A stretch of DNA of 64,000 nt, from contig VYZB01000221.1 in NCBI GenBank assembly GCA_013397455.1, positions 62,001 through 126,000 on the forward strand, given 5' to 3'. This document shows, piece after piece, positions 22,742 to 35,900 of this stretch. A program made the position numbers and the translations under genes. This stretch comes from Crotophaga sulcirostris. Lineage: Eukaryota; Chordata; Aves; Cuculiformes; Crotophagidae. The first letter of the stretch is position 1. The number at the start of each line of letters is the position of its first letter. The notes beneath the pieces were generated by a model, which was not told the origin of the DNA, did not search any database, and was given only the letters and a program-made list of their open reading frames with translations.

Positions 22742-25700
22742 CTGTTAAAAAAATATTGTGTTAGTTACATCAGGTTTTCTTGAACTTCAAATGGAGTTAA
22801 AGAATGTGCAAAGGAATAATTTTAGAAAAGCACTTCTTCTGGTAGACTATGTCCTACCATTCATCTTAATTGTTCTTCACCTTTCATTTGTCACATTATG
22901 AGCTTTCTCTGACAGTAGCAATAAATAACAAAACCTATACTAGAAAGCTTTGAAGGATAGTGTTTGGGGGCACTGAACAAGCTGTGCATTGTAATAGACT
23001 TTTAAATCCTGCTGTTCTTGTCTTTCACATCTTATTTCTGGCATGTTAAACATACAATGTACTTATTTTGTTAGAAGTTGAATGCTGAACACAAAAGAGC
23101 TCCAAAATGACCATTTTTTTGTCAGCTTGATGAAAGTCAGATTCAGAGTGAAGTAGCTTCAAAGACACAAAAATCTGATATTGCGCTGGCTGTGATAAAG
23201 TTAACGTGACTTCTGCTATTCTTTCCTTAAATCTTTTGCATTTGGTCACCTCTAATTCCGAGTTAAAAATAAACTACCCTTCAGAAACACAGAGACAATC
23301 TACAAAGGAAACGCTTTTTTTTCTGTATATTGTAAATTGTCCTGTAAAATATAACAATGGTGGGAAAAATGTGGCAACACTATAAAGTCTTACAAACTCA
23401 GTAAAAGTACTGGTCCGTACCACCAGTAAAAAAAAAAAAAAAAAGTAAAAAAGACACTAGTCCAGGGTTTATGGGGACTTTTAACACTACTGCATGATTT
23501 GGCAAACATATCAGTACCATTGGACAAACAACAGGGAATGAAAGACTAAATTTATACTTGTGGTCATAGTGCCTACATGTCTTAGACTTAATGCTTTAGT
23601 GATACATAATTTTGCACCTAAAATGCAATACTGCTGTGCCTCTCAAAGCACCCGACTTCATTTTCAAGCTGAAAGGCAAGTGTTTGAGAGATACTTGGTT
23701 ATTATTTCATCGGGAAATCCAGTAAGACAGCACATTTTTTTTCAACTCTCTTGTAGCTACACTTAAAGACTCTCACAAATGAACTATTGTAGATAGAAAG
23801 GCAGCTGAAGAATACTTCAAAAGAATTATACCATATATACTGTATCGGGAAATTTACTGCCCCCATTAGAAACCAGACAAAGAGTCTGATCTAAAATGCA
23901 TTGAAGCCAGTAGGAATCTTTCCTATTTTAATGAGCTTTGAATCAGTTCTCAATGAGGAAAGAAGAGCAAACCTGTGCAGGAGCAGTACTTCTGCACAAA
24001 TCCCATAAAAAGGGAGTGATGCTCACACAGCCCCCTAACACACAACACCGCAGCTAAGAGCATAGAGCAGTACTGTATCCCAGGGAGTCTGTGCTGTTCT
24101 GAAGTTTAACTTTCCCTTATTTCTTTGTTTTTTTCTTCAAAATCTGGATTGACTTCAGATTCTAGTTTTCCACTCTACTTAATATCTCAGCACACTAGCT
24201 ATTTTTGGAGTAACAAAACCCTAGCAGAAACTTGAATTACTCTGTGGGGGTACAGGATGTCTCATGTTTTGTACAATAATGCATTGACGTGTGGCATTTG
24301 AAGAGTCTGAAATGTAATCCATAAGTTACCGAAATAAGGGCATCAAAATCAGGCTTCACAAAGCCATACAGAATAAAAAACGAAGGCACTTAACTGGTTT
24401 TGAGAGATCTTATCTGCCAAAAGAGACTTGTGATAGCAGCCCATGTGCCTTAATTCAGTGAGAGTGAAACTATTTACTACATTCTGCCAGCAAATTTAGG
24501 AGGCAAGGTTTCTAATTAGATAGCAAAAAATAAACTAAATCTTATACTTTTTTGTTTATGTTCTGCAGAAATTCCTTCAGACTGTTTTTATACATTTCTT
24601 TAATTTCATTCCATTTGTTCTGTACAATGAAACCACTGAAAATCAAATGTAGTTTCACAGACATTTTCTTGGGAGAGTTGATAGGAACGAATAGCGAACC
24701 TCATGGACTTCAAACTGAGGCAGACGTAGGGATCTTCTGTGTGCTTACATCATGCATGTAGTAACAGAAAGTAATCAAAGTTATAAAATCAATTATAAAC
24801 GCTGTGCGCTTCAGCATTCGAAAGTTCTCTACAGCAAGGAAGCCCCACAGATAACATGGAGTAAGTCCTTCTACAAGGCCCGATGTCCTGCTTCTCCCTA
24901 CTGCTTGTTGGAGTTTGGGTTAAGGCACAGACAGTTAATTTTATTTTTCTTTTTGGAAAAATTTAAACTATTGTGTTTTTCTTTTGTTTATGTTGACAGC
25001 CATTATGCTAATATCCACTCACATCCTTTATAAATTGTTGGAAGAAAGTATCTATTTATCGAAGTTTCAACAGCCCATTAATTTCAATTAAGAGGCAAGA
25101 ACATGTACAGGCCACATCTGAAATTTCCAGCAAAACCTCCAACCTAAACAGGCAGCAGGCGGCCTGATGTTCTTGATACCTCTGAGATAAAAGCCAGCTA
25201 AAATGACTCACTTTAAAAACAACAACAAACTATGTCAGGTTTTCAACCACAACAAAAAAACGAAAAGGGAGATAAATTTATTTCTTCGTTTATGCTGTTC
25301 ACCTTTCAGCACGACCTGAACGCCGTATGCAGATGCCTGCAATTTGTTCCAGCACCAAGTGATCTCTGAGTTTCCCGGCTTTACGGCAGCACTGCCTGTC
25401 CAGGCTGACAAAACACGTCTCCTTGCTGGCAGAGGATGGAAGTGGGGTACAGGGCCAAGGCGTGGAGTGGGACCAGGCTGTGGTGGGGACACATCCCAAT
25501 GCCAGTCCTGCTGCACCGTCTCTAGCAGGGGGGATACCTAGGCAGAGCTGGAGCTCTGCAGTCCAACAAAGGTTGGAGTGAGGGGGTGTTCCCTGCAACC
25601 CACAGCTCCAGGAAAAGTGCTTAAAGCAGGGCAGAGAGACAAAGGATCTGCAGGCTTCACAGGAAAAGGCTAAGTTTCTTCTCTGCTAACCCTCCTGAGG

Positions 25701-28188
25701 GGAAAATATCTTTTTTTTTTTTTTCCCCCATTGCACACCAGTCTGCGTAATAACCTGGGAAAACTTTGCTGGAGATTTTGTTAACGTCTGTTAGACCTGA
25801 CCCTTGGAGAAGCTCTGTGTTCCCCTCAGGTTAAAGCGATCGTATGACATATCTCAAGCAATCTGTCCCTCTGAAAGCTGCAACACATTAGTGGAGAGTT
25901 GGGACTGAATTTCAGATACTATGCAAAGCAGGTCATCCTCTGTTTGTTAGGAACAAAACAAGCTTGTTTCTCATATTTTATGCATATGAGTTTAAAGACA
26001 GATCAGAAGACGATGAATAATCTGTTTTATATTTTTTTCAGTAATAATGTTAAACGTCATGGTCCACTAGAGCATGAAATCTGTCTTAACAGCTAGCAAT
26101 CCAATGGGATTTAAGTACTCAGCTGCATTTTTTGTCTTACAAGCCTTCTAGAAGCAACTTCCACCAATACGGGCATGCTGTAATTTGAGATTCACTTTAA
26201 GATCCATCAGTGCCACAGATCCATATTCATTACGGGGTAGACTGGGCTTGTGCTGAGCAGGCAGGCCTGAGCAGTGTGGGGAAGGGGAGCAGCTGGCTGG
26301 CCTCACGCCTGCTCCCACCATCCCACGTCCAAGGCGCACTCCCCTGGATGAGTCCTCCCAGCAGCTTCACAGGGACTGCAGGAGGCCTTGGGGATGCACC
26401 TCTCAGTCTAAGCATCTCTGCATGGGCTCCAGGTGCTTGGTTCTTAACAATCCTGAGCACATACCATCATAACTGAAATTAAAGAGCGTTATGTGAGCTC
26501 AGCATCTCTGAAAATCAGAAAGTATGCAGTTCAGACCCTTAGGAATCTTTTTGGAGGCATGGCAATATACAGACACTGCTAAAAAGTTTTGCTGAGAAAA
26601 AATATTAAGGGATGCTACTTGCGCCTGAGTTCTAGGAAACACTAAACAAGCTATGCAGGATATGTGTGAGTACCTTGGTCCTGCAGAGGTACCTAAAAAT
26701 GTATTGGGGCTAATTTGCAGTGTATCCCTTTGATTTGTTGGTCCACAGTCTCACACAACTTAAGGCCGGACTATTTGATCATCGAATGCAGGCGTTTTGA
26801 AATAAATGTGTTCTTATATAAAGTGAAAGTAAACTATTCACATCCTGCACTAGTGATAGTTTACATCTCCTTTGCCCACAGGTAAATGTCAATGGAAAGC
26901 AAGGCAAGCACCCCCCACCCCTTCTTTCCATCCATTTTGGGTTTGATTCTTACAGTGCTTCACTGTTTGCTCATTGCATTTTGCCTATGCTAATCCTAAA
27001 TTTTGTATCTGAAATGTGAATGTGGAAAAGAAAAAAATACCCTGTAAATGTGTGTTTCCAGATTTGTTTCTAGATTATTAGCAGTTTTGCCTGTCTACTC
27101 TTTAAGAAGTTGTTGTCAGTGAAATCATCTGCCTGATTGAGAGAAATACATTATTTATTTCAAAACCTCTTTTGTCTCCATTTCTCTCTGAGACTTTAGC
27201 ATGTCAAATTCTCATCTCCATTTATAACCCATATGCCCACAACGGAAAATGTATTTTTAACTCCACGGGTAACTGCATTAACAAAAGTAAATGGGTATAA
27301 GTGCTACCAGAAAGTTTTATGCTTGTCCTTCCCTTGGTTTTCTAGTCTGCCCTATAGACCTCTGCCTTCACAGCGATGTCACACTTCACACGGGATGATT
27401 CGGTTACACATACAGGCAGCCAATACGGATCCTGCATTAACCATAGCTAAATTAAAACAGGAACGTGTCAGCGCAGCTCTCTGCTTGCCCGTGCAGTTTT
27501 GTTCTCGCACACTCGTTATGGGCTTTGGCTGGCTGGCAGCAGCCTCCAGCTGTCCCCCGACCTAGGGAGGGCCACATCTACAGGTTCATCCCTCTTGGTG
27601 GCAAGTGGATCAATGGCAACAAGGAATTGTGGAAGGATGTTAGGAAAAAACTTCTCCCTCAGGTTGGTGTTCTGGTTGACAGCTCTGTCGCGGAGCTTAG
27701 GTAGGGGATAGAGGGACTTCTCCCCACGGGGAAACACCACCCTTCCTCCAGCACTAGAGCCAGCATGGAGATGGATGAGGAGTGGGGGCTGGAGACCTCC
27801 CGCGTTGTGTCAGGCTGTGGCAGCTGTGGGCAGGAAGCACTTTCCTCCACCTCCTCCCTTTGAGGGGGATCTGAGAGGAAGGATGCTTCTTTTTGTGACT
27901 GGCTTTTCCCATCAGACCCCTGCCAGGCTGGCTCAGACCCATGTTGCTTCCCTTCCACAACTGCTTCGCAGGGCCAGGGCTCTCCCACGGCAAGCCAGGG
28001 TGATCAGACAGACCTGCAGCCTGGAGAGCATGTGCCCTCCAGCTAGAGGTTTTATGGACACTGAAGCTGAGGGGAAGATGAGGAGAGCAGTTTTATAAAC
28101 TTCATTTATAAAAATAAATGGTGAATGTCCGCAGAGCGCAGATCACATTCTTCCCTCAGAGATAAATATGAGAAAGCCACCGGTTTAC
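22742..28188 (-). other. MET intron 5
   Basis: About 5.4 kb. It holds a 17-A run at 23428-23444, a 14-T run at 25711-25724 and three GC-richer patches (about 25300-25600, 26200-26460 and 27530-28090) that stand out from the AT-rich background. None of the patches matches a repeat or protein family I recognise. Confidence 0.9.
23428..23444 (+). repeat. Poly(A) run
   Basis: Seventeen consecutive A residues, directly visible; no adjacent retroposed gene could be recognised. Confidence 0.9.
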
Positions 28189-28362
28189 CTCATAAACCCT
28201 AGGCAAGCAGGTGTCCTGTGTCCAGGTGCTGTCAGGGCACTCGGGAGACCGGAGGCACTGCTGGCTGCACCAGCCACACTGCATGAAGGGAGGTGCCAGC
28301 AGGCACTGGCTGCAGGACCCGAAGTGGTGGCAGCCTGGCCCCTGCAGTGGGATCTTCGTCAC
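28189..28362 (-). CDS. MET: MET exon 5: PSI domain (residues 510-567)
   Basis: The exon is 174 nt, 58 codons in phase 0, between acceptor ccgacAG and donor GTAAAC. It encodes VTKIPL, the Sema-PSI linker, followed by the plexin-semaphorin-integrin domain. Eight cysteines are visible in the order GPGC, GSC, SQC, MQC, GWC, QQC, PEC and DTC, the number needed for the four disulfides of the PSI knot. The QCGWC core is invariant in the family. PSI acts as a hinge between the ligand-binding propeller and the IPT stalk. The exon sits at the edge of a GC-richer stretch of intron 5 (about 27530-28090). Confidence 0.97.
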
Positions 28363-29766
28363 CTGTCGGTGGAAAGACATGGCACATGGGTCCTTTTAAT
28401 ACACACGCCGAGTGGCAAGGGGAGTCGCTATTTATGCAAGGCGCTGGGGTGCTACTCAGGTTTCAGATGTGCAAGCTGCAGTTCAGCTTCTCTTTAGCTC
28501 AGTAATTATAGGATCTTATAAGTAATTTAACTGCCATGATTTTAAATTCGCTTGGGAGAAACCCTAAAGGCATCTTAATGTTATGTACAGTTACTACCAG
28601 CATCTGGTGTTTACAGCAAGATAGCATTTTTTGCTGATAGAAAAACAGCAGTGTGTTCCTCCTAATTCTGCACTAGTTCTTGGAAAAAAACAGTGGATCT
28701 CAGTATGCCTTAGTTCATACATTCATAAAAATAGGCACGATGGCTATTTCAACTTTAGCAAGGCTGCATTAGTATCTGTGACACACTTACAGCATATGAT
28801 GGCCCAGGTACTTGTTTAATACCTACCATCAAAAAACCTACACTATACCTACAATATGAATTAATATTTATATAATTTAAAATACCAGGAGTGTTATGAT
28901 AACAGTCACTCTAAATGTATAGGAATTCTTTTTAGTCAAAAAAATTAAAATTACTATATAATTACATTACTACATAAGTACAACATACTTGTTCACACTT
29001 CAGTACCTTCCTTAAACTTATTTTGGACATTTTCTTGAAGATTGCTCTTATAAATACCCCATTTTTTTTCTAGTAAATGATTAATAACTTTCTTTAATAA
29101 TTGCTGTTTTATTTTTTGTAAATTCTTATAGAACTCAAGGGGTCAAGTTATTGCTTACGATTATGTTTTAGGATTGTCTGTAATATTATCTGCTGACGTT
29201 TTAAAGTCATTCTGCAATGCGTATCTACTCATGACAATAGCATATTTATGACAGCTCTTCATTTTTATTAACCCTTTGTAGACTATACGCTACAGCAGTC
29301 TTCAAACCTGACTGTGAATACTGACTCCCAATTTTAAACACACCCACGCTAACTCTTGCACACACTCCCCTCCTTAAAAAGTTATAACATTATGACACAA
29401 ACCAACAAAAGCCAGGAAACTCTCAGCACCATTCTTTCCTTAAGCCATTGTGTGTTTTTGATTTGCAAGCACTTGAATTAAGGACAGTGTTTCAGCCTTT
29501 AAAATTTGCATTTCCTGGCTTTTGTTGGTTTATATCACAGCTCTTACATTATTTAAACATTTCTCAATATTAGGCTGTCAGTTTGTTTAGTAGGAAAAAA
29601 AAAGATCTTGGAGGGAACTTGCCCCTCCAATGTTCCCAAGGGAATGGCAAAGCTGGGAGGATGCAGACCATAAAGCAGCAGTGTGAATAGCTGCTCCTAC
29701 TGAAAGTTGCTGCTCTGAAGGAAGATTTACACAGCTCACAGAATAATTAGATTATGAACCACTCAC
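28363..29766 (-). other. MET intron 4
   Basis: A 1.4-kb AT-rich intron. It carries a perfect 21-bp inverted repeat with a 91-nt spacer at 29399-29531. No other feature is seen. Confidence 0.9.
29399..29531. repeat. Perfect 21-bp inverted repeat (foldback) with 91-nt spacer
   Basis: The left arm at 29399-29419 and right arm at 29511-29531 are exact reverse complements (AAACCAACAAAAGCCAGGAA and so on). Inside the spacer TCCTTAA and TTAAGGA can extend pairing toward the loop. It could be a remnant of a small DNA transposon or a hairpin in the MET transcript; there is no further evidence for either. Confidence 0.85.
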
Positions 29767-29901
29767 CTTTCTCCCAGTCACTACCAGGGTATAGCCATCA
29801 TCTGCTAATGAATTCTTGACAACAACTTGAGGAGAGACAGGGTGGGAGTCTAGCTGAAAGCTAACATGTGGAGTTGTGCGTTCTGACCGGGAAACCACTA
29901 T
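29767..29901 (-). CDS. MET: MET exon 4: end of the Sema domain (residues 465-509)
   Basis: The exon is 135 nt, 45 codons in phase 0, between a pyrimidine-rich acceptor (ctttctttcttAG) and a consensus donor GTGAGT. It starts [13 protein letters not shown] and contains LDSHPVSP and [11 protein letters not shown], all recognisable from human MET blades 6-7 of the propeller. No cysteine is present. The same 135-nt length is, to my memory, that of the human exon. In the + strand orientation it lies just right of the intron 4 foldback at 29399-29531. Confidence 0.97.
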
Positions 29902-32900
29902 CTAAGAAAGAAAGAAATTAGGAAAATCAGCAGGCAGTGTGTGACACAAATGCATGGTGCTCAGCGGTCTCACGTTCCTACCACTTCTCTACTTGCATTA
30001 ATTACTCTGCATTACATTGCATAATATTTTGCATAATGTTCCATCATGATCTGATTAAAGCGCTATAAAATCTACTTTATTTAACACAGCAGAATCGTGG
30101 CTGTTGGAGGATCCTCAAAATACATCATATTTACTAAAATATGAAGGAGTCATCACATGTTCTGTAGTCCTTGGAAGTTCAGTTATTTATAAATCAACTG
30201 TAAAAAATGAAGATGGATCATTTAGTCAGCTCTGCACATTTAAGAAGAAGAATTGTACCTACAATGTCTATTTAAAAGAATCTTAAAACTCCATGCTTTT
30301 TAAAGTCAAAGATATTTCCATTTATTTTCATTTTGGTCCTTTAGTTTGAAAAGTAAACTTCAGTCTGTGTCAACAGTATCTGGTCTTGATGCACATGGGA
30401 CCATTAGAGTGCAAAGCTGTGAGAGGAGCAGGTCGTTGCTGCGAGCAGTGCTACAGAGCCACAACTACATGGAGTTCGACTCCCAGAGCTGAAGAGCTGG
30501 CTGCTGGCTGTTGCTGCAGACAAGTTCCTTGCAGGACGTGGTTGAGCACCTCAAAGTCTGGCTCATGCTGTTTTTTGCCAGAGCTGGGTGTCCAGGACAG
30601 AGCACTGAAAGCATTCCTTAAATGACAGAAGACCTGGAGACTTGTTTGGAAGATGTTCCAAAACAGGAGCCTAATTTAGTTGTCCTGAAGCCCCTGTGCA
30701 AGAGCTGTCTCTCTATATTGATTTTAGGAGATCTTAGGGAGATTAGTCACACCAGCATGAAATTCCCCCACTAGTCATCTCTCTGCATCTTGAGTTACCT
30801 AAATACTTCTGAGAATTTGGGCCTATTCCTGCAAACACACGCTTAACTTTACTACTGTAACTTTGTTGACTTTAATGGGATGAGTCATGGCTGTTAAGCA
30901 CAGGCATAAAGCATCTGCAGATTGGGGTGGATATTCAATAGCAAGATTTTATAGGCGTGGGCCTGCAATCCAGAAGGATGTGCGCTCAAATGTGATACCA
31001 TCAGGCAACAAAGGCAGAGGATTGTTTACATGAGAGAAGACCATGTTCATGCTTCAAAAGCTGCATCACGTGTAGTTTACTTAAGGAATTTAGATAATCA
31101 ACATTTGCTGAGAAGCTGAGATTCAATGGGGGTCATTATTTAAAAAGATCGAAGCCATTCTGGAAATAACTTGTATGTCAAATGTTTAATTTTTCACGAT
31201 AATGAAGCTTTTCTTCTGACTCCAAAGGCAGCATTGGAACAGCTAGGACACTGACTTACAAGATTTCACTGGCTTTTCGCACTGCCAAGGTCTTTCAACA
31301 AGATGGTTGACTCCAAAACTGGACTTAGAGATGCTGTAATTACAGCTGATGTTTTGTTGTAATTCAAGACTTAAATAAAATATATAAGTGGTAAATTCAT
31401 GGTGATAAGTGCTTCGCATCCCAGAGATATTTACAGTTTGAGGTTATAAGAGGCTTTTTTTTTTCTTTAAAATGAAACTAGCCTTGTTAAAGGCTTTGCT
31501 ATGGGTTTGTTTCACAGTACAGAAAGTGCAGTTTTTAGAAATCAATAAGGTCTCATCATTTTTGGTGACACAGAAGTATGGTCTCTGACTCAGTGTATTA
31601 ATGCATGAGCTCTGTTTTTATATTCAGGACAATGAAAAATAGAATGGATTGCAAAGCTGCATGAAAAACTTTGATTAATGTTGGCATTATAGGGAGAGGT
31701 AGCACCACAGCTGCAAATACCTTTTTAGTTGATCATTAGCCATGTCTCATCTCGAATACCCACTGCTATAAAATGCTAAGAATTCTTTTCTATCATTAAT
31801 CCAGGCTTCCTCTTATTGCCAAGCATTCTTTCTGATTGAGCCACAGTTTTAACTCTTTAAACACATCTGCATTGCAACCTCAGGGCAATACACGAAAACT
31901 TGGAAATCTTGGAAAAATTATTCGGTACTTTAAACACTGACTGACCTTTATTTTACTGAGGCTGATAGTCAAATCACCTGCTCAAAGCCCAAGTGAATAG
32001 ACTTTGACCTCATGACATACAAGGAGCTCAAATTACACTTCCTAAATCATTTCAGACTATGAAATGAAAGCTTGGAGTTTGCTTAAAACTAATCTACCAG
32101 CCTACAGTGCTGCTGTAACAGATACTAGATGCAAAAATCCTCTTTTTGGTCTATATAACTGTGCAGTTTTTACATGCATCAACCCAGTCCTTGAAATTCT
32201 ATCTTACCCTTATCCAACATAATCCTGAAGAAACAGGCAATCTGAAGACAGCTTCTACAGCAGGAAGAAGAGACTACGTAGGACTCCAGTGTCACTCTCA
32301 GAAACCTCTGATTTTTATTGCTTGGGGCTGGTATGCGTACAGTGTGGCTTTAATGTACTGTGGACACACCACTATACAGTGGCTACTTCTACCATGGCAA
32401 TGGTTCAGTACTATAGAAGGATTTCTCTTTACAGAGACAATAAAGTGCTGGCTTGTTTTTTTAGCATTTTTTTCTAGCGGGTTTTTTTTTGTGGGGTGGT
32501 ATTGTGGGTTTTTTCACATTTTAATAATTAATTTAATAACCAAGCATTTCTCCTCAGGATAAGAGAAATGAAAGTATACCTACGTGCCTGCAATCAAGCA
32601 GTCAGGAGAGAGGGAAGGTCTTGCACAGATAAATAATTGAGTAAAAGAGAACAAACAGACATTAGTAGTAAATGGTCAGTCCTTGCAATAGTGAGAAGTC
32701 ACCAAGGTGCTGCAAGGTGTCTGTGATGGGATCCATGCTGTTCAACATACCCATAAATGAGTCGGAAAAGTGTTGTGAGTAGTCCAGTGACAAAGTTTTG
32801 AGATGATCTGAAGTATTCAAGGTGATAAGGATGAGGACAGACTATGAAGAATGGCAGAAGGACTTTACAAGACAGCATGTCAAGGTAATAAAATGGCAGG

Positions 32901-35900
32901 TGAAATACAACAAAGAAGATGAATTTAAAGTGTATATGATAGATAGCCCCATGAAAACATCATTGTACTGTCAGCAGCAGTCAAAACCCCCGAGATAAAC
33001 ACTTAGGAATTATTAGGAAAGGATTAGAGAACAAATCAGAAAACTTCCTGATGTCATACAAATTCATGGCTTACCCAAATGTTGAATTCTCTGTGCAGTT
33101 CTGGTGCCTCATGACAAAAAGAGTATGTTAAAATGGGAAAAGAGAAGGGTAACAAAGATGATCAAAAGGCTGTAATGAACAATGACTGCATAGGGTATGT
33201 GTGGAAACACTATGAAAAGGCATACAGAATCATGAATGCATAGAGACTGACCACTCACTCTCTTCTAATAAAAGTACTAAACACCATCTAAAGACAAAAG
33301 CAAGAGTCAGGGTCAAATCAAACAGAAGAGTAAGACTTCCTAGCCATATGCGATGATCTATGGGACTCCTTGCCAAAGGATGTGAATGCAAGAGGAATAC
33401 ACATTCAATGGGAAACTTGACATATACATGGAAAGAGCTAAACAGACAAAACCCAATAGCTCAGGAAATCCCTAGAATGGAAAACAGTTGGAAGCTTGAA
33501 GCAGAAGGTATTACGTATGTGGCCTGGGTCCCTAGGCACTCACTTGTCACCACTGCTGGAGATACAGTGCTGAACTAGATGGACCCTTCGCTTAAACCTG
33601 TGTGGCTCTCCTGATGTTCTTACAAATAACCCTTCTGAGAATCACATTCATTATCAATAACTACAACCCCAGACATACTTCTCAAAGCAAACACAATATT
33701 TATCAATTTATGAGAAAAACAAAAAAGTATGTGGTCTTTCAGTACACCTTAAAATACTTCCATGAAGACAATGACCAATAGTTAATTAACGAATATATTA
33801 ATTAATATATCCTTTATACTGGAAGTCAGTGATCACTTAGGTCCATGAGCATTAAAATAATTCATTTAAATATTCTTTCATTGCCATCAGCTAGTATTAA
33901 TGTTAAGTAAGAAGACATGACTCGAGGTTCATTTATGCACAATATGGCAAATTAAGAGTGTAATAACTGGAGTTGAAAAACAGCATGCAACAGCTTCTTT
34001 TAAAAATCATTCTGATGCTCAGTTCTGCTAGTCAGCAGGATTGAATTACAAATGTTGCTGTCTGCATGTTGAAATATCTTCTGCAAAAATGAGAGGCCTT
34101 CTAAAAGCAATCCCATCCAAGTATCATATTGTTATTTTTTTTCCCTAGATGTCTGGCAGGTGTAGGCCATTACCCAGTAGAGATAGGCTCAGGGTTAACT
34201 TTATTGTGTAACGACTCAAATGCCCTGGGATATGCAGCATAGCCTTGCAAAGGGCACATATGTAGCTCTCTAAATGCTGTATATCATTCTAATCCATGGA
34301 GAGTATAATGGATCTCCTCTGAAGGGTGTAAGCTTTTCTACTCAAGCTAAATATTAAAACATGTGTGCTCTCAAAACAGTTTTTTGGCACCAGGTGTTAA
34401 TTTTAATTTGACTATATGGATTTTGCATTATGCAATAGCTGATTTTTTTTCGGAGCATCAAGATATATTCTTTACCACAGAAAGAACTGCTATTATAAAA
34501 CTGTTAAAAGTTGAGCTATAGGTATGAAAATGTTACTTATCTAGACTTTGCCACGGTTTTCTATTGGTTTAAAAATGATGAAGTGGGAAAGACTACAACT
34601 ATTCACATTTCTACAGATGCATGTGTGCATAGTTTGCCTTTAGCTTTAAATAGGTCAGATGACCAGTACTGAAAAGCCAGGTGAATTGTGGGACCACAGA
34701 GGCAGAACAGCAGCGGGCACTGAGGACAGTCTTCTCAATGACTCCATGGGCATCCCATCACTCTTTTCTCCTCCTGGCTCTGTAAGGTTTGAAGTCCATG
34801 CTCATGTATTTCTTGACCTCCTCACACTTGCTTCAACATGGCTTGCCACTTCCACTGGTGGGTTTTGTTACGACTCTATTTGTCTAGTAGGACTGGAACT
34901 AGATCAAAAGATGTTTGATTTACTCAGAGGTGGAAATGGCTTCCAGTAGGCTGTGGTACAGACTGGATTAGAATGGCCATGCTGAAAGATGAAAGCTCTG
35001 TACTTCCTTGCTCTGCATCAACTCATGTTGAGCCTTGATTCCTGGAGAGGAGAGGCCTTGCCACTTTGCTGTTTGCAAGAGGAGAGCAATGCTGAAAGCT
35101 TGGCTCTATTCTTGATGAATTCTGGGCCAAATTTTTTCAAGCCTTGACTGCAGTTACAAATAAAAAGCAGATGTGATTATTTTTGTCCATACTAATTTCT
35201 GTAGTATGCATTATGTTCCCTGGCATGTAATCTATTAATGCAGCTAAAACACATGCTAATTTCTCTCTTTTCAGGGAAATGAGATATGTGTGTGTGCTAA
35301 AGTTTGGTAGTAGTGGTGTTTGTTTTTAATCATAAGTATTCCTGAGAAATGAATGTGATTATCAAATGTTCTGTGTACTTGGATGTGAAAGATAACAAGT
35401 TTGTGCTCAGTGTGTGAAAGTTTCCCAGACCACTGATCTCTATGAGCTGAGTCCCTATTCCTCATCAGACAGAACCAGGGGCACCAAATGAAATGGTAAA
35501 GCTGGCACTCAAGGAAACCCCAAAGGAAGCTCTTCCTTATCCAAAGCAGAATGAAATTATGGAAGTCACTGTCACAGCATACTGTAGAGGGCTAAACAAC
35601 AAATAATTTAAAAAAAATAAGTAAAACTGATGGAAAACGAGTCCAAAAGGATTATTAAACACCAGATATGGGTGCAATTTCCAGCTCAGGGAATGTCTGG
35701 GCCGCTGAGTGCCAGAAGCATGAGGGTACTAGGAGAAGTACCATTGTGTGCTTTTGTTTGCCTCATACCTTCCCCTTGTCCATCTTAGCCCCTATCAGAG
35801 ACAGGAGACTATGCTCCTTGAACCTTTATTTTGATACCATACATCTTTTCTGAGTTAAGATTGGTTAAAATACTGGCATATAATAGGTCCCAAGAATAAG

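Noticed and set aside
27540..27720. GTTAGGAAAAAACTTCTCCC in intron 5, suggestive of CR1
   Set aside because: The following bases do not continue into the CR1 3' region, so a single shared word is not enough.
32146..32562. 138-codon plus-strand open frame in intron 3
   Set aside because: No recognisable domain, low-complexity hydrophobic end (FFSSGFFFVGW) from a T/G-rich run, and no sign of splice or polyadenylation context.
35480..35560. Resemblance to an old CR1 3' region (TTATGGAAGTCACTGTCACA)
   Set aside because: Only a short, diverged stretch; the rest of the expected order is not visible, so I do not call it.
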